Shown here: positions 46,744 through 57,536 of the stretch, piece after piece
Layout: every line of letters starts with the position of its first letter
Numbering within the stretch: position 1 is the stretch's first letter
Assembly (NCBI GenBank): GCA_037179385.1
Contig: CM074179.1
Span: 4,774,001 to 4,838,000 of the forward strand
Length of the DNA: 64,000 bases
Origin: Holothuria scabra
Lineage: Eukaryota > Echinodermata > Holothuroidea > Aspidochirotida > Holothuriidae
Direction: 5' to 3'
Position numbers and translations under genes: made by a program
Notes under the pieces: generated by a model
The model's database searches: none
Seen by the model: the letters and a program-made list of their open reading frames with translations, nothing else
Told to the model about the DNA's origin: nothing

Positions 46744-46864
46744 CTTCTCTTACATCAACCTCGTCATCTATCACTGTATGCAACTAACATCTTGGAGATA
46801 TCTACTCGGTGCTTACTTGCTGACATGTATGTGAAACAGTGCCATGACCTAAACACCAGAATAA

Positions 46865-46896
46865 CCACCACCACCCCCCCCCCCCCCCACCACCAC
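46865..46896. repeat. CCA and poly-C microsatellite
   Basis: CACCACCACC, then about 16 C, then CACCACCACC. It lies in the ~200-bp block absent from unit 1. Confidence 0.9.
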
Positions 46897-47196
46897 CAGA
46901 TTAATTGTCGTACTTAGAACAAAACTTCAATTTCGCTGCCTTACTCTTAGATTCCTAGACTTTTTGGTTGAACCCAGAGTTTTCTCAGTTATTGCGGGTG
47001 GTGTTCAGAAAGTGTGGTGCATCACAAATGTAAATCCTGCCACCTTCTGTGATGGATTTCGAGTGAAATGGACAATGCCATCCGTTAATTCGGTCTCATG
47101 TAAAGCAAATAGCCTGTGATTTGGTGAGGCACCATACCCTACAGCAGCTCGGACATGTATTTACATACAGTACAGTTCGAAATGTCGCACACATTT

Positions 47197-47699
47197 CTAT
47201 ACCTTACGGTAACGGTCATTTCCTGTCAAGTCTCGGGTTGAAAAATATACCACCGGTGATTTGTAACTGTCAGATATACTCATGACACACAAAAAACGTG
47301 ATGCCAATGGCAGAGACTTGGCACCATCACTGTCTTTCACTCTCCGTTCAATGTCATCAAGCATATTGTTCAAAGATCCAAGATCTGTGGAGCCAATAGG
47401 TTTGTCTGATGACCTGGAAAAAACCAACCACTTTCTATTTTCAGTACTTGGAAGAAACAAGAAGCCACTCTGACGAATAAGATACATGCAGCAGGTGATT
47501 TTGATGTGAGATGTTTTTGCATTGCCTTTTCCTGTGAAGAAAAAACTTCCTTCATAAATTCGTTTCCTTCACCTATCTACTGTAAATTCTTGCTACCTTT
47601 TCAATAGATTAGTATTGCCTTCTTGTCTGGACTTGAGAGGTCATTCCTTCTACGGGATTTATTTCCACCCTTTGTTTTTGATGACGCAGCTGGTTTCAT
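47197..47699 (-). pseudogene. Unidentified minus-strand open region in unit 2
   Basis: ATG at 47699 gives MKPAASSKTKGGNKSRRRND then LSSPDKKAIL. A frameshift relative to unit 1 leads to EGNEFMKEVFSSQEKAMQKH, and another to MYLIRQSGFLFLPSTENRKW, GSTDLGSLNNMLDDIERRVK and SRFLCVMSISDSYKSPVVYF (47197-47487, 96 codons open). The last block is nearly identical in amino acids to unit 1. It could be two or three exons or a decaying mobile-element protein. Not recognised. Confidence 0.45.
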
Positions 47700-47935
47700 T
47701 TAGCTTCGTGAACTACACAGACTGCACCTTATTTGAGGGTCCTTGACCACTTTTTGGCAGATGTTGCTGTCTTTTGGTTGGTGTAGGGTGGTAAGTAGGA
47801 TGGGGTTTGGTGCGTTAACGTTCATGACACTTTTTCGTTCCGTGTTTTTGTGTGGAGGGTCGTGGTTTTCCTTTGTGTTATTGTCTGGCCGGTTTGGTTT
47901 GTCCTTTTGTTGCAACGTGCCTGATCCGGTGTACG

Positions 47936-48204
47936 TTTTAAAATGAACAACAGAAAATGATGATAAACCACAAACAGAACACTTAAAAGCTAGAGACTAA
48001 GCAAAGGGTCGGATTACCCTATTCAACTGATTAACAAATTTGGAGCGTTGGAGGGGAGAGAGGGAGAGGTGATGGGGCTTAGTGGGCCTGAACGATCAGG
48101 CTGGCATAGGGGGCTACACCAGATCTTCTAAGAAGCCTCAGATTTCCAAAGGATGACTCCCTTCATAATTCAGTGAAATTGAAGAGAACTCAGACAGAAC
48201 ATGT
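47936..48204. other. Spacer, nothing recognised
   Basis: A short A/G-rich interval between the end of the duplicated unit and the start of the old LINE endonuclease. No feature is supported. Confidence 0.4.
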
Positions 48205-48689
48205 ATAACCATGTATAACAAAACTGTTGTATCCCCCGTTCATGGTAGAGCAATTGGGGGATCATCAACATTAGTTAACAAAACAGTTCCATACTTCACT
48301 GACCATCTAAACACTAATTTGCAAGCTGTGGCAATTCAAGCTACACCTCACCGCGCCGTAACTGTGTCCTCGGTGTACATTGCACCGAGGTATAGCCTTA
48401 AACGAGAATGATGACACCATGCTAGTAAACCAGCTGCCCGCCCCCATTTTAATGCGCACAGTAAAATGTGGGCCTGTTATTAGAGCTATCAGTCTGGTGT
48501 ATTGATTGAATCCGTGATTGCTGGCTCGGATCTATGCCTTTTGAATGATAGGTCCTGTACCTACATTCACCCAGCCTCTGGGTCTCGTTCAGCAATTGAC
48601 CTCTCGATCTGCTCTCCTGCAATTCTGATGGACCTTCAGTGGAGAGTCAATGACGACCAATGTGAAGGTGACCACTACTCCTTTTTATA
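48205..48689 (+). pseudogene. I/Nimb-type LINE endonuclease remnant, 5' half
   Basis: The plus strand reads HGRAIGGSSTLVNKTVPYF and LNTNLQAVAIQATPHRAVTV, then FNAHSKMWACY (the endonuclease GDFNAH box, after a shift near 48410), then GSDLCLLNDRSCTYIHPASG, SRSAIDLSICSPAILMDL and WRVNDDQCEGDHYSFL (the SDH box). This wording is characteristic of I/Jockey/Nimb-group LINE endonucleases and unlike the Tx1-like family. The region is broken by the insertion of copy H at 48690-48700 and resumes at 60898. It has several stops. Confidence 0.75.
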
Positions 48690-48700
48690 AGATATTTTCT
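48690..48700 (+). repeat. Target duplication of LINE copy H, left
   Basis: AGATATTTTCT, perfectly repeated at 60898-60908. The pair brackets copy H and defines its ends as 48701 and 60897. Confidence 0.95.
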
Positions 48701-48964
48701 GGTCTTCGTCGAGAGCGGACGTATTTTCGTTTTGCTCTCGTCGTGTTGCCGTTCTGAATTTTACTGTTGGCTACTACTATGCCTTGCTATATACTATATA
48801 CTGCTGTTGTGTGTAATTGACTTTGTATCGTGGGTGTTTCCGACCGTGCCTGGTTCTTGTGGTATCTTGTGTTGGGTTATTTTCCTTCGATTCACGGTTT
48901 ATTTTAAAAGGTACTGAGGTTTTTTTGTGTCTGGTGGCCTAGTGCCACACCCCAACTTGTTGCT

Positions 48965-50078
48965 ATGCCCGGAGGTCGGGATAGTACAACCGTTAACTTA
49001 TAGTTTAAGTTGGGGGGGGGGTGGGGGTAATGTTTCTCCTCAACAAGCGTTTTTTGTGTTGAAGAATAAGGGGGTAGAGGTGAAGGAAATTGAAATGTTA
49101 CAGGAGCTTGCAGCCCGCAACACGTTTCACCTTAAGTTTAAGTCTAATGCTGCCCGAGTTAAAGGTGTGTCTTGCTTGGAGGGGGTGGAGGGACTCACCG
49201 TCACTCCATACGATAGCTCTGTATGGGTGACGGTGTTGTACCTGCCATTTGGGGTCGACCAGCTCGCAGTTTCAAGATTTTTACATCAGTACGGAACTGT
49301 CTCTGACTCCCGATGGTGCAAATATAGTGAGGGTGAAATGAAGGGTATTTTCAATGGAAAGAGGCAGTTCCGTATGGAACTGAAGACACACATTCCATCG
49401 TTCCTGTTCATTAGGGGCTCGAAGGCGCATATCAGGTACTTCGGGCAGCCCCGCACCTGTTTTAAGTGTGGAGAGAAGGGACACGAAGCCAGGTCATGTC
49501 CCAACCGTCGTTGTGGCAGGTGCTTACAGATGGGGCATGACAAGGCAGTATGTCCCAACGAGGTGCTTTGCAATCTTTGTGGGGAGGAGGGGCATACATC
49601 TGGTGCATGCCCCACATCGTACTCCGCCCGGGCCAGTGCGGGTATGAAACAGGAACAGGATACTTCCCCGGAGGCAGGCCCAGAATACTCCAGCCAAGAA
49701 TTAGAGGAGGCAGCACTGGAGGTTGAACAGGATTTCCTGGCCTCCAAACTGTGTGAGGGGGCTGCTGAAGCTCCCATGACTGACCCCCCGACTTCCTCCC
49801 CGTCAACACCCATGGAGGCTAATGTGAGGGCGGTGGAGAAGGACCTTGAGCTGTCCTCAGACTCAGAGTCCTCCATGACAGAGGAGAATGTGCCTGCCTC
49901 AGAGCCTCCTCCAAAGGACCCTTCCGGTGAAGGCTGGTTTGATTTAGGCGGAGGGGAGGAGTCTTCCTTGAAGAGGGCGGCCTCAGGAGAGGTGTTAGTG
50001 GACCCAGGGGTCCTCGACCCTGCCGCACCTCTGCCTGGCCAACAGATTAAAAAGGCCAAGTCCCAGCTGAATACGTAG
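48965..50078 (+). pseudogene. LINE ORF1, copy H, open body with damaged start
   Basis: The expected start is ATG at 48965 (MPGGRDSTTVNL), which hits TAG after 12 codons where copy F has glutamine, followed by a G-run (49012-49027) that shifts frame. The open body from about 49030 to TAG 50076-50078 (~350 codons) has the RRM-like part (VWVTVLYLPFGVDQLAVSRF), knuckles CFKCGEKGHEARSC, CGRCLQMGHDKAVC and CNLCGEEGHTSGAC, and the SGEGWFDLGG tail. The longer frame from 48927 opens only with GTG and should not be taken as the protein. Confidence 0.85.
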
Positions 50079-50090
50079 CCTTTTTTCACC

Positions 50091-52776
50091 ATGGCTGATC
50101 CCCTGTCCCTCCTGACTCTAAACGTAAATGGCATGAGGGACAGTCGGAAGCGTTCCAGAATTTTTCAGTTTTGCAAGTTCCTTGGTGTGGGCTTTGTGTT
50201 CCTCCAGGAGACCCACATTGTGAGTGAGGAGGATGTCCACACCTGGTCCTTTGAGTGGGGTGGGGGTTTGTACGCTTCCTTTGGTTCAACAACATCTTGT
50301 GGTTCAGTTATTTTAGTTTCGCCCAGCTGGACTCCCCTGATTGGAAAAGTTGATTCGGACCATGAGGGCCGGTTGGTATGCATCACCCTTAAGCACCCTT
50401 CTGGGAACCTTTTCCTGTGCAATGTGTATGCGCCCAATCGGTCTTCAGACAGAAGGGACTTTTTCATGACCCTCCCATCCTTCGTTCCTGGCATTGCCCC
50501 ATGTATCCTGGCTGGAGGCTTTAACTGCGTCCCCGGCACACGGCTTGATCGAATGTCTTTACATGCATCTTCAGACTGTGGTGTCGGCATGGCGGAGTTG
50601 GACATGTTTGCAAAGAATCACGACATGGTTGACGTCTGGTATGTCCGCCTCAAGGTTAGACCGGGTGTACTCTCCACCCGCTTTGTCACCAAGCAAATGT
50701 GAAGTTGTGACATGTCCACTTTCGGATCATGATGCAGTTACTGTCTCCTTCCAGCCCCCACAGACATGGCCATCAGGGAGGGGATTTTGGAAAATGAACA
50801 CCCATATTCTATTGGAGGCTGACTATTGCGAACAGTTTAGAGCCTTCTCAACGAGTTCAGAGTGGTGGGATGACGTAAAGTCCCACATCAAACAGTTTAC
50901 GATTGAGTACTGTGTAGCAAGAGCTAGGCGAAGGAGAGAGGAGTTCCTCTCTCTCTGCTTAAGAGAAAAAAACGGGGACTCCTCCGCACTTCATGCAATC
51001 CAGCAGTATCTTGATGAGAAACTACACGGGGCCCGCATTTGTGCTCGTGTACATTGCGTGGAGGCGGAGGAAAAACCAACTATCAAGTTCTAACGGGATG
51101 TCTCGAAGTACGCCATCGATCGTCGCATGAAGGCGGTCCGTGACTTTCTCGGTACAGCACACAAGGACCTTCTCGACATTTTAGAAGTATTTAGAAGCTT
51201 CTATAACCAGCTTTACACCCGGGCACAGGTCGATGAGGGCCTTCAAGAGTCCCTGTTAGACAGCCTTGATAAGACCCCCACGAAAGAGCATAATGATGAA
51301 CTTGGTTCTCCCTTGACTGTCGACGAGCTCTGGAAGGCAGTGGCGAGGATGAAAGGTGGAAAGGCACCTGGGTCCGACGGTATTCCAGTGGAATTCTGTA
51401 AACGCTTCTGGGGTACCGTTGGACATGATCTCCGCGATGTATTCGTCTCTGCCTTTCTTGCTGGCTCATTGAGCCCCTCGCAGCGCACAGATGTAATAAC
51501 CCTGCTGCCCAAGTTAGGTGATCCCCTCGAACCGAAAAATAAGCGGCCAATCACCCTGTTAAACGTGGGCTATAAGATCCTGGCAAACGCCCTTTGTAAC
51601 AGACTGGGCACAGTCATGCCAGATCTTGTAGGGCCTTTCCAGACATGTGCCGTGCGGGGACACAGTATTCAGCAGAACCTCTGGTTGGTGCGGGACTTAA
51701 CTAATTACGTGATGGACCGTGATCTGCCATGTGCGCTTGTCTCCCTTGATCAGGAGAAGGCCTTCGACATGGTTGATCACGGATTCCTCTTTAAAGGTTT
51801 GAGAAAGTTCAGTTTGAACCCTATTTTTGTTAAATGGACTCACATAATGTATAATAGTGTATATAGCCGTGTTATTGTAAATGGCCTACCGTCAGACCCC
51901 TTTAGAGTCCAATGGAGGGTGCGGCAGGGATCCCTCCTGTCTCCTCTACTCTGTGTTCTTTAGCGAGTCTCTAGCAAGAGCCTTTCAAGTTGAGCCTTTG
52001 TTCCGACCATTTCATATTCCTGGTGGAGCTGAAGTCAAGTGCCTCCAGTATTCTGACGATGTCACATGTGTAGTCTCCGACCTAGCTTCCTTCAAAGCCC
52101 TTGCTGACACGTTGACTACATTTGAAAAGGCGACAGGTGCCAAAATGAACCCCAACAAGACCAAAGGACTTCGCCTAGGTAAGTGGCGGTCAAAACATCT
52201 GCCTTTTGCAGCTTCGTGGGTTGATGACGCCATAAAGATCAATGGCATATGGTTTGGTTATGGCTCACCCGAGTCACTTACCTGGAATGAGAAAGTGGAG
52301 CTGGTGGAAGCTAGGCTGATGGACTTCAGCGACCGTTATATTACCCTGTTGGGAAAGGTAACAGTTATCAATCGTTTAATTTTTCCTCTCTTGTGGTACC
52401 CGGGCACTGTTCTGGCTGCTCCAGAAAGGGTCCTGGTGCGACTGGAGAGGGCCGTTTTTAAGGAAAAACGGAGCTGGTCAGACGAAAGGTCGTTTATCAG
52501 GACCTTGGGCGTGGGGGCTGGGCCTCGTTCACTTTCCCTCGAAACTCCGTTTCTCCTGACCAAGTGTATTTTTTGCGCTGTTGGTAGTCAAATGCCGTTT
52601 GCCTACTTTGTCCTTTATTGGGGGGGGGGGGGTGTTATCATTTCGTTACTTTTTCCCCTCTCTGTTTAGTAACAGTGTACCTCACAGTTGGAGGCCCACA
52701 AAGGAATACTTTCATATGAGGGACACTCTCCGTGTTATGTCAACCATTGGGGATGTTTCACAGTCCACTGTGGGGG
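50091..52776 (+). pseudogene. LINE ORF2, first part, copy H
   Basis: A true ATG 12 nt after the ORF1 stop starts MADPLSLLTLNVNGMRD. The endonuclease shows LQETH, and AGGFNCVPGTRLDR in which the catalytic-box aspartate of GDFN is glycine. About 65 bp are deleted near 50640, then SDHDAVTVSF. A TAA at ~51091 replaces TAC. RT follows: RPITLLNVGYKILANAL, SLDQEKAFDMVDHG, a damaged VRQGSLLSPLLCVL, a frameshift near 51955, and QYSDDVTCVV (S in place of the usual A, both aspartates kept). A 13-base G-run at 52620-52632 shifts frame again. It ends at DVSQSTVG, where the nested element begins. Confidence 0.88.
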
Positions 52777-52789
52777 TTAGGTCCCTGCG

Positions 52790-53015
52790 ACAAAGTCGAC
52801 CAAAAAAAGGCACGCAGGTCGACCAAAAAGGCGACAAGGTCGACCAAAAAAGCGACAGAAGTCGACGCAAAAAGCGACAAAGTCGACCAAGCGACAAGGT
52901 CGACGCAAAAAGCGACAAGGTCGCCCGGTTTAACGACAAGGTCGACCGGTTTAATGACACCGGCGACCGGTTTAAGGACAGGGTCGACCAGTTTATGAAC
53001 ATGGTCGACCCTCAA
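52790..53015 (+). repeat. Left GTCGAC array
   Basis: Nine exact GTCGAC sites in about 225 bp, in the phrase GCGACAAGGTCGACCAAAAA with a period near 21-24 bp, begin 14 bp from the element's left end. The last part alternates with CGGTTTAA spacers. Open frames across it on both strands are translations of the repeat. Confidence 0.92.
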
Positions 53016-53129
53016 AAAAATATTCTTTTTTTTGCCTTTATTTCGGAAAACAAAAAAATTGTAAAAAATACCGTCATGCAAAGCACGTCAAATTCACAGG
53101 GCCTCTACACCAATCTGTACTTATTAACA

Positions 53130-54250
53130 TATTAGGAGCGTTAGGTTCTGGGCCCTACCCTTTACGAGAACGGGCCCATCAACAATGGGGACCCGAAAAT
53201 TGGAATTAAATTAAGTGTTACTGTAGCAGTATAGGGGGAAAACGCGTTTTCAACATTGCGCGCTTACATTTCCTAGTAAACACGGCCCACAGCCATCAAA
53301 CTCGCAGGGTCCATTGGCCCATGTGTTCGTTATAACAGGTTTATGGGTTTCTGCCCTGGGCCATATTGACCCGGAGAAATGGTCATTCTTCCGGGTGAAA
53401 TTTAAGAAAGTATGTGTGGCAAAACCCCGCTTTTTCAACTTCGCGGGCAACCATTACCTAGTGAGAACGGCCCACATACTTTAAACTCACAGTGCCTATT
53501 GGCCTATTTGTGCGCTATTACATATTGACGAGTTTTTGCCCTGGGCCCAACCGTTTAGGAGAAGTGGCCCTTTTGCAGAGGCAAGTCGAATCTGGCTGGA
53601 AAAATTAGTGTAGGCATATATGGGAAAAACGCGTTTTTTCAACTTTGCGCGCAAACATTATCTAGTGGGCAAGGCCCAAAGACTTCAAACTCACAGGGCC
53701 TATTGGCCTATGTGTGCGCTATAACATATTGACGAGTTTTTGCCCTGGGCCCAACCGTTAAGGAGGAGTGGCCCTTTTGCAGAGGCAAGTCGAATCTGGC
53801 TGGAAAAATTAGTGTAGGTATATATAGGAAAAACGCGTTTTTTCAACTTTGCGCGCAAGCATTATCTAGTGGGCAGGGCCCAAAGACTTCAAACTCTTAG
53901 GGCTTATTGGCCTATGTGTGCGCTATACCATATTGACGAGTTTTTGCCCTGGGCCCAACCGTTTAGGAGGAGTGGCCCTTTTGCAGAGGCAAGTCGAATC
54001 TGGCTGGAAAAATTAGTGTAGGCATATACGGGAAAAACGCGTTTTTTCAACTTTGCGCGCGAACATTATCTAGTGGGCAGGGCCCCCAGACTTCACACTC
54101 ACAGGGCCCATAGGCCAATGTGTGCGCTATAATATATTGACGAGTTTTTGCCCTGGGCCTAACCGTTTGGGAAAAGTGGCACTTTTGCGGATTCGATTTG
54201 AACCTGTCTGGACGAAATAAATATCATCATAAATTTCCAACCAAAAAAAA
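53130..54250 (+). repeat. 204-bp satellite, first array
   Basis: Units containing AACGCGTTTTTTCAACTTTG, GGGCCTATTGGCCTATGTGT, TTTTGCCCTGGGCCCAACCG and GCAGAGGCAAGTCGAATCTG. The AACGCG anchors at 53628, 53832 and 54036 are exactly 204 bp apart. More diverged units precede them at 53241 and ~53428. The units hold internal palindromes (ACGCGT, GCGCGC, GGGCCC). Confidence 0.93.
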
Positions 54251-55650
54251 ATTAAATAAAATATTAATCAGATAGCCAGGCAAATGAAACTTACTTAATG
54301 TCTTGGTGTACCTGTGCTACATAATATATATACGGGGTTTGGTCCTGGTCCATACCGCTTGGGAGAAATGGCACTTTTCCTAAGGCGAGTCGAATTTGTC
54401 CCACCAGATTAGTGTAGCATATTCAAAAAGATGCGTGATTTTACCCGGATTTCTGGTGAAGCAATTAAATTTTCCTGGTTAAATTTGACCAGGGAAAGGT
54501 CAAATTTTGACTATCTTTGAGTCAAATTTAACCAACATTATGTCACAACTTCAACATGAATCCATCCTTCCGTTTCCGAGAACGAGCCCATCAAAAATGG
54601 GGACTCGAAATTTGGAATTAAATTTATTTTTACTGTAGCAGTATATGGGGAAAACGAGCCTTCAACATCGCGCTTACCTTTCCTAATAAAACGGTCCACA
54701 GCCATCAAACTCACAGGGTTCATTGGCTCATGTGTTCGTTATTTTAAGTTTGCGAGTTTTTGCCCTGGGCCTTATTGACCCGGGGAAATGGTCAATCTGC
54801 CGGGTAAAATTTGATTAAGCATGTCTGGCAAAAACCCGTTTTTTTACTTTGATTCAACCCGGATTTCTGGCTAAGCAATGGTATGTTCCTGGTTAATTTT
54901 GACCAGGGAAATGTCAAGTTTTGACCAACGTTTGGTCACATTTGACCAGCAATATGTCACAGCTTAACCAGGAATCCGCCCTACCGTTTACGAGAACGGG
55001 CCCATGTCTGGCAAAAACCCGTTTTTCAACTTTGGTTCAACTCGGATTTCTGGTAAAGCAAGGACATGTTCCTGATTTAATTTGACCAGGGGAATGTCAA
55101 TTTTTTGACTAGCATTTGGTCAAATTTAACCAGGAATATGTCACAGCTTAACCATGAATCCGCCCAACCGATTGCGAGAACGGGCCCATCAAAGATGGTG
55201 ACTCGAAAATTGGAATTAAATTAAATGTTACTGTAGCAGTACACGGGGAGAACGCGTTTTCAACATTGCGCGCTTACATTTCCTAGTAGAAATGGCCCAC
55301 AGCCATCAAACTCACAGGGTCCATTGGCCCATGTGTTTTGTTATTATGTTATGTTTACGAGTTTTTACCTGGAACTTATTGACCCGGAAAAATGGTCTTT
55401 CTGCCGGGTAAAATCGGAGTAAGCATGTCTGGCAAAAGCCCGTTTTTTTTTCAACTTCGCGCTCAAACATTTTCTTATTCGACTCGCCTACGTAAAAGGG
55501 CCATTTGTCCCAAGCGGTACGGCCCAGGACCAAACCCCGTATATATATTATGAAGCGTAGATACACCTAGATATTACGTTAATTTCATGTGCCTGGCTAT
55601 CTGGTATTTTATTTAATTTTTTTGTGTGTGTTAGAAATATATAATGTAAT
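54251..55650. repeat. Higher-order spacer with inverted and direct segments
   Basis: Contains diverged 204-bp-type units, a direct-repeated TAACCAGGAATATGTCACAG motif, and a segment at 54270-54400 (TACGGGGTTTGGTCCTGG, AGATAGCCAGGCAAATGAAA) that recurs inverted at 55490-55640 and direct at 56500-56640. The region links the two 204-bp arrays and shows that the whole block was duplicated with internal inversion. Confidence 0.8.
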
Positions 55651-56500
55651 TATTTTAAAAAAATAAGTAGCGGTATATATAGGAAATACGCGTTTTTTCA
55701 ACTTTGCGCGCAAACATTATCTAGTAGGCAAGGCCCAAAGACTTCAAACTCACAGGGCCTATTGGCCTATGTGTGCGCTATAACATATTGACGAGTTTTT
55801 GCCGTGGGCCCAACCGTTAGGAGGAGTGGCGCTTTTGCAGAGGCAAGTCAAATCTGGCCGGAAAAATTAGTGTAGGCATATATGGGAAAAACGCGTTTTT
55901 TCAAATTTGCGCGCAAACATTATCTAGTGGGCAGGGCCCAAAGACTTCAAACTCACAGGGCCTATTGGCCTATTTGTGCGCTATAACATATTGACGAGTT
56001 TTTGCCCTGGGCCCAACCGTTTAGGAGAAGTGGCGCTTTTGCAGAGGCAAGTCGAATCTGGCTGGAAAAATTAGTGTAGGCATATACGGGAAAAACGCGT
56101 TTTTTCAACTTTGCGCGCAAACATTTCCTAGTGGGCAGAGCCCACAGACTTCAAATTCACAGGGCCTACTAACCTATGTGTGCGCTATAATATATTGACG
56201 AGTTTTTGCCGTGGGCCCAACCGTTTAGGAGAAGTGGCGCTTTTGCAGAGGCAAGTCGAATCTGGCTGGAAAAATTTGTGTAGGCATATATGGGAAAAAC
56301 GCGTATTTTCAACTTTGCGCGCAAACATTATCTAGTGGGCAGGGCCCACAGAATTGAAACTCACAGGGCCTATTGGCCTATGTGTGCGCCATAACATATT
56401 GACGAGTTTTTGCCCTGGGCCCAACCGTTTAGGAATAGTGGTACTTTTGCGGAGGCGAGTCGAACCTGTCTGGACGAAATAAATATCATTATAAATTTCT
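55651..56500 (+). repeat. 204-bp satellite, second array
   Basis: Anchors at 55687, 55890, 56094 and 56298 are 203-204 bp apart, with the same unit as the first array. It is followed by the same flank (AAATAAATATCAT, then TAAATAAAATA) as at 54220-54265, so the two arrays are copies of one higher-order block. Confidence 0.93.
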
Positions 56501-56984
56501 AACAAAAAAAAAATTAAATAAAATACTTACCAGAAAGCCATTCAAATGAAATTTGCGTAATGTCTAGGTGTAACTGTACTCCATACTATATATACAGGGT
56601 TTGGTCCTGAGTCATACCGCTTCGGAGAAATGGCACTTTTCCTAAGGCGAGTCGAATTTGTCCCACTAAGTAAGTGCAGCATATATGGAAAAAAAAGGCG
56701 TGATTCAACCGGATTTCTGTTGAGGCAATGACATATTCCTGGTTAAATTTGACCAGAGAAGTGTCAAATTTTGACAAACGTTTGGTCAAATTTAACCAGG
56801 AATATGTCACAGCTTAACCAGTAATCCGGGTCAGATAACCCTTGACCGCATCCTGGTCAATTTTAACCAGGGTGTCGATGATTGAAAGCACACAATGACC
56901 TATTCACACTGTCGTTTGCTTGGACGTAGCCCCCTCCTACTAGACACAGCGGCTGCACACAGTAGTTTAAGTAGACTATCTCTT

Positions 56985-57225
56985 TTAGAGTCGACCATGT
57001 CGCTTTTTCAATCCACTTTGTCGCTTTTTGAAGTCGACCATGTCGTTTTTTCAGTCGACCTTGTCCGCTTTTTGAAGTCGACCATGTCGCTTTTTTGGTC
57101 GACCTTGTCCGCTTTTGGGTCGACCATGTCGCTTTTTTAGTCGACCATGTCCTCTTTTGGGTCGACCATGTCGCTTTTTCAGTCGACCTTGTCCGCTTTT
57201 GGGTCGACCTTGTCGCTTAACTTTT
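56985..57225 (-). repeat. Central GTCGAC array, inverted
   Basis: Ten GTCGACC sites in the phrase GTCGACCATGTCGCTTTTT, the reverse complement of the left and right arrays (AAAAAGCGACATGGTCGAC). Spacing is about 19-24 bp. Confidence 0.92.
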
Positions 57226-57536
57226 AGAGCGAGTTAGAACTTATCACAGTACATCATGTCGTGACCGATGTATTGACCCAGTTTGGACTAACCCGGGTCC
57301 AAATGATATGCCAACCAAAATCTAGTGAGGTAATATCCCGTTATGATAGATTGCCACGCGGAATTTTGCCCTAACCCTAGGTCCCCCATTTTTACCCCCA
57401 GATGACCGTTGACCTGGTGGGTTAAGGTTACCCTGCAAAGTTCATGCAACGAACAACCTTTGACCAATATTTCGTTGACCCGGGGTGCGTCGTTTTTGAG
57501 ATATGAATTTTTGAAATTTCAAAATTTTAACCTCTA

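Larger units (their letters stand above)
42541..47935. repeat. Tandem duplication, unit 2, with later insertions
   Basis: A direct copy of unit 1, starting TCTAGTTGGTTTATATCATA and ending near the GTCTGGCCGGTTTGGTTTGT stretch. It carries a LINE tail at ~44491-44604, a hAT-like insertion at 44859-46743 and an extra ~200 bp around 46815-47015 that includes a CCA/C-run microsatellite (46865-46896). The remaining difference is scattered substitutions and small indels. Confidence 0.9.

Noticed and set aside
52712..53135. Frames with repeated KVDQKSD or STLSLNR text as a coiled or repeat protein
   Set aside because: Translations of the GTCGAC array, fused to LINE sequence by the insertion.
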